From positions 1 through 64,000 of the forward strand of contig SXSU01000084.1 of NCBI GenBank assembly GCA_005793345.1: a DNA stretch of 64,000 nt. Reading direction: 5' to 3'. Positions 1 through 8,916 of the stretch are shown here, piece by piece. The translations under genes were made by a program, and so were the position numbers. This DNA is from Bdellovibrionales bacterium. Its GTDB lineage: Bacteria > Bdellovibrionota > Bdellovibrionia > Bdellovibrionales > Bdellovibrionaceae. The notes under the pieces are model-generated. The model ran no database searches and was not told where the DNA came from. It was given only the letters and a program-made list of their open reading frames with translations. The stretch's first letter is position 1; every line of letters begins with the position of its first letter.

Positions 1-46
1 ATGTCTCGCATATAATCGCGAAGCGATCAGACTTAATCATTAGCAG
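1..46 (-). repeat. Composite hairpin repeat, truncated by window edge
   Basis: Inner part and one outer arm of the dispersed hairpin repeat found throughout the window (see the entry at 68). It carries the apical ATCGC/GCGAT stem and the variant arm with TCTCGCAT instead of TCTGAT. It lies in tandem with the next copy, separated by a purine-rich A/G tract at about 47-67. Confidence 0.8.
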
Positions 47-67
47 AGGAAAAAGAAAAAAAAGAAA

Positions 68-127
68 AACTGCTTATGATTATGTCTGATATAATCGCGA
101 AGCGATCAGACTTAATCATTAGCAGTT
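68..127 (-). repeat. Composite hairpin repeat overlapping the mazG stop
   Basis: Near-perfect palindrome whose arms start AACTGCTTATGATTA and end TAATCATTAGCAGTT. It is a full stem of the dispersed family. In the forward orientation the structure is: outer arm of about 16 bp, a fixed A.A mismatch, GTCTG, apical stem ATYGC with loop TTC and GCRAT, a 5-nt bulge (TATAT or TGTAT), CAGAC, and the second outer arm. The outer arm supplies the last Cys codon and the TAA stop of mazG. The stem could act as a transcription terminator for mazG. Confidence 0.9.
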
Positions 128-946
128 TTTGATTTCTTTCCATAATTCTTCTTTTTCCAAGAGCGATAATTCTTCAAAATTTAAATTTCTAGAATTGGCA
201 AGTTGAACCATTTTGAAATATCTTTTTTCAAATTTATTATTTGCTTTTCTTAAAGATGTTTCAGGATCAAAGTTAAGGTGACGTGCCATTTGAGCAATGG
301 CAAAAAGCAAGTCACCCAACTCTTCTTCTTGTCGTTCTTTAGATTCATTATAGGTAATTGTTTCTTCAAGTTCCATACATTCTTCTTTAATTTTAGCAAA
401 CAAGTCATGTAAATTTTCCCAATCAAAACCAGACTTTTTACTTTTGTTACCAATTTTTAATGCTCTTTGTAGAGCAGGGAGATGAGTTGGAATATCAAAG
501 TTGTTTGTATTTTTAGTTGCAGGTCTATTATTGGCATTAGAAATTTGTTTTTCTTGTTTCTTTATTACAGCCCAATTTTTTAAAACTTCTTCTGACGTAG
601 ATGCTATTTCATTTCCAAACACATGGGGATGACGGCGTATCATTTTTTCAGATAGGTTGGCGATAACATCATAAATATTGAAATTATTTTTTTCAGAAGC
701 AAGTTGAGAATGGAGTAAAACTTGAAAAAGAACATCCCCAAGTTCTTCTTTCATTTCATGATGTTTCTCTTTATTTTCTATTGTATCAATAAATTCATAA
801 ACTTCTTCAATAGCAAAAGGAACTAAACTTTCATGTGTTTGTTCTTTATCCCAAGGGCATCCATTTGGACCACGTAAACGAGCTATGATTTCTTTTAGGA
901 CCTCAAAATTTTTTAAATCAAGTTGTGATAAATCAGATATATTCAT
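119..946 (-). CDS. mazG: MazG nucleoside triphosphate pyrophosphohydrolase
   Basis: Hydrolyses NTPs/dNTPs to the monophosphate and pyrophosphate in the cytoplasm, a house-cleaning role. The protein has two tandem MazG domains. The first has GPNGCPWDKEQTHESL followed by the metal-binding helices EEVYE and EELGD. The second contains KSGFDWEN and EEELGDLLFAIAQ, as in the E. coli-type two-domain protein (about 260 residues; 275 here). The start chosen is the ATG at 946, because an AAGGAG lies 10 nt upstream. The frame stays open to an ATG at 970, but that start has no ribosome site. The last codon and stop lie inside a hairpin repeat. It is divergent from the 7TM-HD gene. Family assignment is very secure. 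Confidence 0.95.
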   Translation of the reverse strand: MNISDLSQLDLKNFEVLKEIIARLRGPNGCPWDKEQTHESLVPFAIEEVYEFIDTIENKEKHHEMKEELGDVLFQVLLHSQLASEKNNFNIYDVIANLSEKMIRRHPHVFGNEIASTSEEVLKNWAVIKKQEKQISNANNRPATKNTNNFDIPTHLPALQRALKIGNKSKKSGFDWENLHDLFAKIKEECMELEETITYNESKERQEEELGDLLFAIAQMARHLNFDPETSLRKANNKFEKRYFKMVQLANSRNLNFEELSLLEKEELWKEIKNC

Positions 947-1132
947 AAAAGGGTTTCTCCTTTGGTACAAAGGTCAATATTATGCAATTACGTCGATTGA
1001 ATCTATTTTAATGTCAGTCCTTAAGTCAAATTCATATTGCATGGGAAGAGTTAAAAGATCTTTTGGTAAGTTATACTAGTAAAAAAACTAGGTCGAGATT
1101 GTTTTCTATAATCATTATGTTAGAATGGGAGC

Positions 1133-3514
1133 GTGCCTAAGTTTAATTTAAATAAAAATATAAATAATACCCGTCAAGGTTATGAAAATAGTCGAAAAGA
1201 ATTTTCAGATTGGGTTAATCGTTTAGGGTGGGAAAAAACACTCTGGGGTTCTTTACTTTTAAAACTTGAAGAAAGCATTCGATTACAACGTTTGGTTTTT
1301 GCTTTTTCATTTTCACTTTTGCTTTCATTTTTAATATTGTTTGAATGGCAAATTCCTCTGGATTTTAAAATTGGTGAAAATGCTAAAATTACAATTCACT
1401 CCCCACTGAGTTTTCAAATGATTGACGAGGTGAGTACAGAATTAAAACGCCAAGATATGGAATCAAAAATAACTCCAGTTCTTGATTATGATTTAACATT
1501 ATATGATAAATTTAGTACTAAAATTATAAAAGCATTTAGAGAATCCCGCGTTTTACAAAGGGACTTAATTACAAAATCAGTCAAATTAAAAAATAAAATA
1601 GATTTAAGAAAAAATTTTGAAGAAATTCTTGAATCAAAAATAAATGATTCTTTATTTTTCTGGCTAATCAAAAATCAATTTTCAGTCCAAATTGAAACTC
1701 AACTATTAAAGACTTTAGAAGAGTGGATGCAAAATAAAGTTATATCAAGTGAAGATTATGATAAGTTTGCAAATTATAAAACAGTTTCAGTACGTGTGTT
1801 AAATCAATTTGGAAGGGAATTTGTTTTAGATAAATCTGAATTATTATCAGTTAAGTTTGAAAATGGCAGAGTTATTTTTAACAAAGAAGTCAGTGTTGTC
1901 AGTAACGAAGGAACTGAAGAAAAAGATAATTTAATAATGTTAGCTCAACAGATTTTAAAGCCTAATATTTTTTACAATGATGAAGAAACTGCTTTACGAC
2001 GGAAAAATGCAAGAACTGATGTTGAACCTATAGTAATGTCTATTAAAAAAAATCAAAATATTCTCAATGAGGGCAGTGTTGTTCAACCCATTCATATGGC
2101 TCTATTTCATTTTATTGATAAAATGCAAAATGATTCAAGACCGAAGGGGTTGTTTTTAATAATTAGCATTTTATTTACAATAGTAATATTAGTAGCACAT
2201 TCTTTCTTTAAACGATATTCTGCAAATTCGTTATCTTTAAACAGTAAAGATTATTTAGTCATTTCATTTATTTTATTCTCAGAAGTATTTATAACTAAAT
2301 TATTTCTATTTGTTACTGAGAATTCGTTATTAGTTCGATTTGGCAATGTTCTCCCAAATCACTTTTTTTTATTTTTTTCACCCCTGGCAGCAGGATCAAT
2401 ACTTGTAGCACTATTGATACCAATTGGCGAAGTTGTTTTTATTTTTACACTAGTTTTAAGTATTGTTGTTGCGCTTATGTCACAACTTAGTTTTCCACTT
2501 GCATTTGTTGTTTGTGTTGGCGGATTAGCAGCAGCAAGAGGTGTACAAAATTGCAAAGCTCGAAATGATATATATTGGGCTGGAATGAGATCAGGTCTTG
2601 TTATGTCGTTATCTATGTTTTGTTTATTTGCTTTTGATCATCCATTTTCGCCTTCATTTCTTAGAGAGAGTTTATGGATGATGTTTGCTGGATTTTCGTC
2701 AGGAATTCTATCTTCCATGTGGGCAACAATTTTTATTCCTTTGCTGGAAGCATTATTTAATTATACAACCGATGTAAAATTATTGGAGTTAAGTAATTTA
2801 AATCATCCTTTATTAAAAGAAATGTTAATAAAAGCTCCTGGAACTTATCATCACTCAATGATGGTCGGTTCAATGGTTGAAGCTGCTTCTGAAGAAATTG
2901 GTGCAAACCCATTACTTGGCAAAGTTTTATGTTACTATCATGATATTGGAAAAATGGCACATCCAAATTATTTTATCGAAAATCAAAAACAAGGTGTAAA
3001 CCCTCATGATAGCATTTCTCCTTATATGAGTAAGACCCTTTTAATTGCACATGTAAAAGATGGGGTTGAGATGGGTTTAAAATATAAATTAGGTAAACCA
3101 ATTATTGACGGCATGATTCAACATCATGGAACAACAGTTATAAGTTATTTTTATAATAAAGCACTTGAGCAAACTAATAATGATCATCAATCCGTGAACG
3201 AAGAAGAATTTAGATATCCTGGGCCAAAACCACAATTTCGTGAAGTTGCCTTATGTATGTTAGCTGATAGTATCGAAGCAGCAGCACGAACACTTGATGA
3301 GCCAACTCCTGCACGTTTACAAAATATAGTTCGAAATGTTATACAAAGAAAATTTTTAGATGGGCAGCTCGATGAATGCCAATTGACTCTTAAAGATTTA
3401 ACTAAAGTTGAAGCTGCATTTGTAAGAATCTTACTTGGAATTTATCATCAAAGAATTGATTATCCGAGATCAACAATTACAAAAGAAGCTAACTCAATAG
3501 CAAAAATTAATTAA
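1133..3514 (+). CDS. 7TM-HD membrane phosphohydrolase, PgpH/YqfF type
   Basis: Inner-membrane protein of the 7TM receptor with intracellular HD hydrolase family (PgpH, a cyclic di-AMP phosphodiesterase in Firmicutes). Seen in order: a membrane anchor near residues 55-75, an extracytoplasmic domain to about residue 330, a run of seven hydrophobic segments (about 340-545), then an HD domain. The HD domain has HHSMMVGSMVEAASEEIGA, the metal motif YYHDIGKM and the late QHHGTT and ADSIEAAART motifs. At 793 residues it fits the family. Start is GTG at 1133, the first usable start after the in-frame stop at 1121; its GGGAG is unusually close. Known family members degrade c-di-AMP, but no diadenylate cyclase is visible here, so the substrate is inferred. 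Confidence 0.9.
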   Translation: MPKFNLNKNINNTRQGYENSRKEFSDWVNRLGWEKTLWGSLLLKLEESIRLQRLVFAFSFSLLLSFLILFEWQIPLDFKIGENAKITIHSPLSFQMIDEVSTELKRQDMESKITPVLDYDLTLYDKFSTKIIKAFRESRVLQRDLITKSVKLKNKIDLRKNFEEILESKINDSLFFWLIKNQFSVQIETQLLKTLEEWMQNKVISSEDYDKFANYKTVSVRVLNQFGREFVLDKSELLSVKFENGRVIFNKEVSVVSNEGTEEKDNLIMLAQQILKPNIFYNDEETALRRKNARTDVEPIVMSIKKNQNILNEGSVVQPIHMALFHFIDKMQNDSRPKGLFLIISILFTIVILVAHSFFKRYSANSLSLNSKDYLVISFILFSEVFITKLFLFVTENSLLVRFGNVLPNHFFLFFSPLAAGSILVALLIPIGEVVFIFTLVLSIVVALMSQLSFPLAFVVCVGGLAAARGVQNCKARNDIYWAGMRSGLVMSLSMFCLFAFDHPFSPSFLRESLWMMFAGFSSGILSSMWATIFIPLLEALFNYTTDVKLLELSNLNHPLLKEMLIKAPGTYHHSMMVGSMVEAASEEIGANPLLGKVLCYYHDIGKMAHPNYFIENQKQGVNPHDSISPYMSKTLLIAHVKDGVEMGLKYKLGKPIIDGMIQHHGTTVISYFYNKALEQTNNDHQSVNEEEFRYPGPKPQFREVALCMLADSIEAAARTLDEPTPARLQNIVRNVIQRKFLDGQLDECQLTLKDLTKVEAAFVRILLGIYHQRIDYPRSTITKEANSIAKIN

Positions 3515-3580
3515 TAACAGCTAATAATTAAGCCTGATTGCTCCGCAATTATATCAGACATAATCATAAGCTATTATTTT
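3514..3580 (+). repeat. Composite hairpin repeat at the pgpH-type gene end
   Basis: Full stem with the ATTGC-TCC-GCAAT apex, starting on the last base of the 7TM-HD stop codon and followed by TTTTCCAGTTTGTTTG. It lacks the second, GGGGCGATT-type hairpin. Its position suggests transcription termination for the upstream gene. Confidence 0.85.
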
Positions 3581-3758
3581 CCAGTTTGTTTGTAAACCCT
3601 TTTGGTATACATATTTAAGTCTTTCCGTTTGACCATTTATATATTAGATGAGATTTTCTTGGGCAAATCTAAGCCTGAGTCCTTATATTTTTAATATATT
3701 TATAATTATGGGTATTTATTTTCTTGTTTAATAACTTACCTAACATGAATGGAGTTTT

Positions 3759-4457
3759 ATGACAAAAAAGAGCTTTGTTAAAATAAATGTGTTAATCATT
3801 GTAACTATTTTTAATTCGTTAAATTTGTTTGGCACAGATTTTAAAAGTTTTGAAAATACAATTGAACCTAGTATGTCAGAGATTATTCCTATTGAAAATC
3901 AAGCAGGGAAAGATAATTTAGAAATTAAATTTGTCGCAATAAATGGACCCAATATATCGGAATTTACAGAAGGTAAGGAAAAAGTAATTCAGTTATTGAA
4001 TAAAATTTCTGAGTTTAATTTGATACTTAAAACAAAAGTTATTGAAATAAATATTTCACCAAGTGAAATGAATGGTGGTTATGTTTTTATTGAGAATAAG
4101 AAATACTATATTTCAATCACAGCAACTGATGAGATGATTGAAGGCATACTTTTAAATTTATTTGACGTTAAAAAAATTATTTTTAATTTAACATATAGAC
4201 CTATTAATAATGCATCTTATGAGGTCTTTAATTTTGGAGTTCAAAAAGTAGAAAAAGTTCTAAATAAGTTTGCAATTAATAAAATAAATTTAGATCTGCC
4301 ATTGAATTTAAATGTGAAAATCTCACCACATGATATGCAAGGTGGCAGTATTTTTTCTAATTCTGAAGGGTCGCTCTCTGAGGAAATAGTGTATGTTTAT
4401 GCAAATGCAACTGAAGATAAAATTGAGAGATTTTTTATAAAATATGCTAAAAACTAG
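3759..4457 (+). CDS. Secreted protein with two copies of an SPxxMxGG domain (twin 1)
   Basis: Not a family I recognise. The N-terminus (MTKKSFVKINVLIIVTIF) is a signal peptide. The mature part consists of two diverged copies of one domain of about 90 residues, at about 48-138 and 142-232. Each copy has a GK/GV-x-KV helix, a strand, then the motif SPSEMNGG (copy 1) or SPHDMQGG (copy 2). Each copy ends in an acidic segment, TDEMIEG or TEDKIER. The next gene, 8 nt downstream, has the same architecture, so the pair arose by gene duplication after an internal domain duplication. An exported, possibly calcium- or ligand-binding role is only a guess. Confidence 0.85.
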   Translation: MTKKSFVKINVLIIVTIFNSLNLFGTDFKSFENTIEPSMSEIIPIENQAGKDNLEIKFVAINGPNISEFTEGKEKVIQLLNKISEFNLILKTKVIEINISPSEMNGGYVFIENKKYYISITATDEMIEGILLNLFDVKKIIFNLTYRPINNASYEVFNFGVQKVEKVLNKFAINKINLDLPLNLNVKISPHDMQGGSIFSNSEGSLSEEIVYVYANATEDKIERFFIKYAKN

Positions 4458-4465
4458 GAGTTAAT

Positions 4466-5167
4466 ATGAGGCTTATTAGCAATTCGGGTCATTATTTTAA
4501 AATTTTATTGTTATCATTCTTAATGGTACTTGTGATTTCAAATAAATCTTACTCAAATTCAAATGATTTAAATATGAGTACAAATAATAGAGACCATTTT
4601 GTTGAAAACCATGAAGGTAATATAGTTGATCTTACTGTGAGCTATTTTGGACATAATAATCCAACAATAGAAGAATTAATAAAAGGTAAAAATAAAGTTT
4701 CAAAAATAATTAGAAAAATTATTGATGCCAATGTTATTGAGTTTAAACTTAATAAGATTGAAGTAGGTATTGCCCCTAGGGATATGAAGGGTGGAAATGT
4801 TACGACTGATGATAACAAAGTTCTTTATGTTGCAGTTGAAACGCCTGAAGATGAATTGGAAGGTGAGCTTTTAAATTATTTTACCTTTAATGCACAGCTT
4901 AGTTCTCTTTGGATTTTTGCTCGTGAAGAACAAGATATGATGTCTACGAGTGAAGAATTTAATACTGGATTAAATCTTGTTAAAAATGTTATTCTTAAAT
5001 ATTCAACAAATAATATAAATCTTCGTTTTCCTATAGCGTACAAAATATCGATTTGTAAATTTGGAATGACTGGGGGACTTATTGTTGAAAAAAATAATGT
5101 TTTATTTCTTTCGTATTTTGCTGAAGAAAAAGATTTAGAACGTTTTTTTATGAAATACTCAAGATAG
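4466..5167 (+). CDS. Secreted protein with two copies of an SPxxMxGG domain (twin 2)
   Basis: Paralogue of the preceding gene, with near-equal length (233 residues) and the same two-domain layout after a signal peptide (hydrophobic FKILLLSFLMVLVIS). The repeat motif reads APRDMKGG in the first copy and CKFGMTGG in the second, so the second copy has decayed most. The start ATG follows an AGGAG that overlaps the stop region of twin 1, so the two are almost certainly co-transcribed and co-translated. The gene converges on the GLUG lipoprotein with only 10 nt between stops and no obvious intrinsic terminator. Function unknown. Confidence 0.85.
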   Translation: MRLISNSGHYFKILLLSFLMVLVISNKSYSNSNDLNMSTNNRDHFVENHEGNIVDLTVSYFGHNNPTIEELIKGKNKVSKIIRKIIDANVIEFKLNKIEVGIAPRDMKGGNVTTDDNKVLYVAVETPEDELEGELLNYFTFNAQLSSLWIFAREEQDMMSTSEEFNTGLNLVKNVILKYSTNNINLRFPIAYKISICKFGMTGGLIVEKNNVLFLSYFAEEKDLERFFMKYSR

Positions 5168-5177
5168 TTTAGATTGA

Positions 5178-8100
5178 TTACTTCAAAGTTGGATATCCAG
5201 AATTTAATGTTCCTGTGATAATCCAATAATTTGTAAAGTCCCATCCAATGGATTCAAATGTATTTTGATTTTTTAAATTAATGGAAGGTTGGGACGAAAT
5301 TTTGTTGGTATTATTTAAATTACCAGATGAGATATCAAACAAAGTCGGATTTAAACTTTGATCCCAAAAATTAGCAGTTAACTGAGTTGAAGATAAATTT
5401 TCATCAACTCCTATAAATCCACCTTTAAAATTTCCAGAGCAAGAATTAGTTCCCGCATAATATGTATTTTCAATTTTTAAATTATTGGTGTTTGATATCT
5501 TGCCTATTACTCCACCTGAGATATTTCCTGAACCAATTAAGTTCATCATAGAGTATGAGTTTTTTATAGTATTGACAATTAGTGTTGAAGTTCCAGATGT
5601 GGAATAGTAACCAACTAGTCCACCAACGATCTGATTGGTATTATTAATTATTCCTTCAGAAAAAGATTTTTCAATTAATAATTCTGAATCTTGATTGACA
5701 GTTCCAATTAATCCACCAATATTTTCGCCTCCTCCTCCCAAAGATCCACTTGTAATATATGAATTACTAATTTTATTTTGAACAGTAGAATTTAGATCTC
5801 TTTCAGTTATTCCAACCAATCCACCTAAATTATTTTGTATGGATTCAATTTGCAAATATCCAAAAATACTTGTTACAGCTGAATTTGTAATTTCACTAGA
5901 AATCATTTTTCCAACAAGACCACCTACATTTTGATTTCCAGAAATTGGTCCACCACTGAGAGATGTAAAATTTAAATTATCTAATTTCGCATTACTTGCA
6001 GTTGCAATAACTCCCCCAATATTTGTTCCTGTGCCAACAACTGAACCATTAAAAGTAGAATTACTTGCAATTGGATTTTCTAAACCAGTGATTAAGTTAG
6101 TTCCTTTAAAATATGATAAAACTCCTCCAATATCACTTCCTCCTTGAATAAGATAACTTGCATGAAGATCATTAAAAGAATAAGCTGAATAGCATATGCC
6201 ACCAATTTTATTACCACCATTTACAGATCCAAAAAATTGGACATTGTTTAAATCAAAACAATGTGTTCCAATACCTCCACCATATTCTCCTTCAACAAAA
6301 ATTGTAGCATTAACGCGAACACCTTGATAACTATAATTACCGTAACTTGTACCATTAATTGCAGCCACATAATTTCTTCCACGCACAGTTAAATTGTCAA
6401 AAGTAATATTTTTTATTTTCGTTTCATTAAATTTTAAACCTTCAATAGTAATGACTGGGTAAGCTAGATTAAAAATATTATTGTATGGTGAACCTATAAT
6501 AAAACCTACATTATCTACACCACTTTGATTTATATTTAAATTTTTAATTTGTAAATAGTTGTTGCCACCATCTAAACTCCCTCGAAAGCTTCCCCAGGGT
6601 ATAAATACATTTGAAATTTGTGTCATATCAATATTATTTTTTAACTTATAGTTTTTTGATAATAGAACTGCATTTTGAGAGATTAAATTTAGATCATCAG
6701 GATGATCAATTAAATAGGGGTCATCTAGAGTGCCAATACCATTTCCAACTCCAAATACACTATCTAGAACTGGGTCAAAATTAATCCAAGCCAGTTCAGG
6801 ATATCCAGAAACTGAATCTTGCTTCCAGTAATCATGAAGTACATTGTACTGAGAATCCGATACTCCCCAAAAAGACCAATGGTTGTCGTTGCTACTTTTT
6901 GAAAAGACCGTGGAAGGATTTTTTAATTCTGCTGTAGTTAATCCAAGCAAAAGATGAGATGCGGTATTGCAATTTGCATTACTAAATGAGCCGCATAGAT
7001 TTGTTTCACCACTAAACTCTAAATCCCAATAAGACTTATTGATAATTGGACTAACTATACTAGATGAAAATCCAATCAATCCCCCATGAGACGCAATTGG
7101 AGCATCAAAAATTTGTGGTATTGATAGTGAGTAAAGAATTTGTGTTCCACTAAATGTTACACCTACAAGACCTCCTGCATTTTGTAGGGTTGGGTTTCCA
7201 GAGAGAGTCCCTTCATACTTAGACAAAACAATAAATCCACCTACATCATAACCAACTAATCCACCAACACTAGCATTACCATATATTCGTGTTGTACTTT
7301 TTGCTTGATTAGTAAATGCAAAAGATGTTCTTCCTGATATTCCTCCAATATACCAGTGGCCCACGAGCGTACCGCTTGAAATCACAGATTCAAGTTGAGG
7401 GTAATCTCCATCACCTAAAATTCCACCAATTCGATCATATGCTTCAATGACTCCATTAAAACTGGATTTTTCAATCAGGATTATCGACTGCGCCCCGCCG
7501 ACGATTCCTCCAAAATGGCCCCCGCTATTGGTAGAAAAACTTGAAATCTTTCCATCAAACTTGCAATCGCTTAAAAGTATTGGATAAGGAAAAGTACCTG
7601 CTCTGTGACCAAGAATTCCACCAACATTTCCAAATCCTTTTAAGGTAGCCGATGATGTTGAATTCAGAATGTATTGTTGTTTACTATTTAAGCCAGAGTA
7701 AAAAACCAATTGACCAATAATTCCTCCAACATATGATCCTGATGTTAAAATATTTACACTTGTCCCTACAGTAATTTTATATAAACCTACAGAACCTTTT
7801 CCTATAATTACTCCAACTGTATTACAGTCACCAAGAATTTGGATGTTGTCTGCTTCAATTTCTTCTATTTTAGAATCGCTTTGACTATTACCAACTAAAG
7901 ATCCGATATTGTTTCCTACGTCACAGTTTATTAAAAAATTATTTAATTTAATTTTATTTATTTTGGCATTACTTATAACTCCAAAAATTCCGACATTATC
8001 TTTATTAGTTATGGGTGTCCAACTCCAGTTTTTTATTGAATAATTATTTCCTTGAAAGGTCCCAGTAAAAGGATCAGACGGAGTTCCAATAGGTGTAAAA

Positions 8101-8762
8101 TCAGAAATTGAACTCATATCAATATCACTTTCTAATTTAAACACACTTGCTAAATATGGAGTTGAAGTTGATAGGCCTAATTCTCGTAGCTGTAAACCTG
8201 AACAAATTACGTATGGATTTTGTAAACTACCATCTCCCTTTAAAGTAAAATTAGAACTTGTTATTAAATCTGCACAAGTGAACAATGTTGTAAAAGTTAT
8301 TTCATCACTATCTAAAATAATTTCATTGTCGAAGTGTGCTTGTATAACTAAAAAATAATTTGTTTCTGGTTTTAAGTTAACTAATTCAAATTCAGATTGA
8401 AAAATTGGAGTTGTTTCAATGTTTGTATAATTGCCAGAAGTTAATCCATATTTCAAAGTATAATATAGAGGACTTGATTCATTTGCCCAACTCAAGTTTG
8501 CAGAAATAGTATGAGGTGTAATTTGTATTTGAGTTGTTTTTTTAGGACTAATAATTTGAGGAGCTTGAGGAGTTTGAGGAGCTTGAGGAGTTTGAGGAGC
8601 TTGAGGAGTTTGAGGAGCTTGAGGAGTTTGATCTTGCGTTGTTTCGGTTTTTTTAGAATCTAAATCTTCAATCTTTAGAAAAAAATAGCATCCACTATTT
8701 AAAAATAAAGGAATAATAAAAAAAATAATAGTAATGAGCTTGCTACTCAATGTAATATTCAT
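5178..8762 (-). CDS. Large surface lipoprotein with FN3 domain and GLUG beta-helix repeats
   Basis: Predicted outer-membrane lipoprotein of 1194 residues. The signal peptide ends in a lipobox LNSGC (Cys25). It is followed by a Pro-Gln-Ala-Thr spacer (residues about 45-70) encoded by an 18-bp tandem repeat. One fibronectin type III-like domain follows (about 75-160, ending ETNYFLVIQAHFD). The remainder is a long right-handed beta-helix with many GLUG motifs such as GGILGHR, GGLVGYD and GGLIGTV. Two blocks begin with the same G-x-G-x2-PYxI ... NNIDMTQIS signature, near residues 170 and 670, so the helix domain was duplicated. GLUG proteins are often adhesins; a role in attachment is inferred. 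No clear ribosome site precedes the ATG. Confidence 0.9.
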   Translation of the reverse strand: MNITLSSKLITIIFFIIPLFLNSGCYFFLKIEDLDSKKTETTQDQTPQAPQTPQAPQTPQAPQTPQAPQIISPKKTTQIQITPHTISANLSWANESSPLYYTLKYGLTSGNYTNIETTPIFQSEFELVNLKPETNYFLVIQAHFDNEIILDSDEITFTTLFTCADLITSSNFTLKGDGSLQNPYVICSGLQLRELGLSTSTPYLASVFKLESDIDMSSISDFTPIGTPSDPFTGTFQGNNYSIKNWSWTPITNKDNVGIFGVISNAKINKIKLNNFLINCDVGNNIGSLVGNSQSDSKIEEIEADNIQILGDCNTVGVIIGKGSVGLYKITVGTSVNILTSGSYVGGIIGQLVFYSGLNSKQQYILNSTSSATLKGFGNVGGILGHRAGTFPYPILLSDCKFDGKISSFSTNSGGHFGGIVGGAQSIILIEKSSFNGVIEAYDRIGGILGDGDYPQLESVISSGTLVGHWYIGGISGRTSFAFTNQAKSTTRIYGNASVGGLVGYDVGGFIVLSKYEGTLSGNPTLQNAGGLVGVTFSGTQILYSLSIPQIFDAPIASHGGLIGFSSSIVSPIINKSYWDLEFSGETNLCGSFSNANCNTASHLLLGLTTAELKNPSTVFSKSSNDNHWSFWGVSDSQYNVLHDYWKQDSVSGYPELAWINFDPVLDSVFGVGNGIGTLDDPYLIDHPDDLNLISQNAVLLSKNYKLKNNIDMTQISNVFIPWGSFRGSLDGGNNYLQIKNLNINQSGVDNVGFIIGSPYNNIFNLAYPVITIEGLKFNETKIKNITFDNLTVRGRNYVAAINGTSYGNYSYQGVRVNATIFVEGEYGGGIGTHCFDLNNVQFFGSVNGGNKIGGICYSAYSFNDLHASYLIQGGSDIGGVLSYFKGTNLITGLENPIASNSTFNGSVVGTGTNIGGVIATASNAKLDNLNFTSLSGGPISGNQNVGGLVGKMISSEITNSAVTSIFGYLQIESIQNNLGGLVGITERDLNSTVQNKISNSYITSGSLGGGGENIGGLIGTVNQDSELLIEKSFSEGIINNTNQIVGGLVGYYSTSGTSTLIVNTIKNSYSMMNLIGSGNISGGVIGKISNTNNLKIENTYYAGTNSCSGNFKGGFIGVDENLSSTQLTANFWDQSLNPTLFDISSGNLNNTNKISSQPSINLKNQNTFESIGWDFTNYWIITGTLNSGYPTLK
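8555..8630 (-). repeat. 18-bp tandem repeat encoding a PQAPQT linker
   Basis: About 4.2 exact copies of an 18-bp unit (TTTGAGGAGCTTGAGGAG on the plus strand) inside the GLUG lipoprotein gene. It encodes a repeated Pro-Gln-Ala-Pro-Gln-Thr spacer just after the lipidated Cys. The unit length is a multiple of three, so slippage would change stalk length without breaking the frame. Confidence 0.95.
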
Positions 8763-8916
8763 ATGTTATATATTTATCGGCTTTATAATTTTTTACTGAA
8801 ATTAAAAATTAACTTTCCAGCGATTCCTTATGAAACATTTAATACGAATATGATTCAAAATGAGATTGAAACGGAAAATATTTTTTAAGATTTTACTATA
8901 CCCTTTAAAAACGGTA

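Noticed and set aside
885-1079. 64-residue plus-strand ORF over the mazG start
   Set aside because: Overlaps the conserved N-terminus of mazG on the other strand and the promoter gap; no ribosome site and no protein-like composition.
4876-5244. 122-residue minus-strand ORF across the 4466 gene end
   Set aside because: Antisense to a protein with a clear paralogue and signal peptide; shadow frame.
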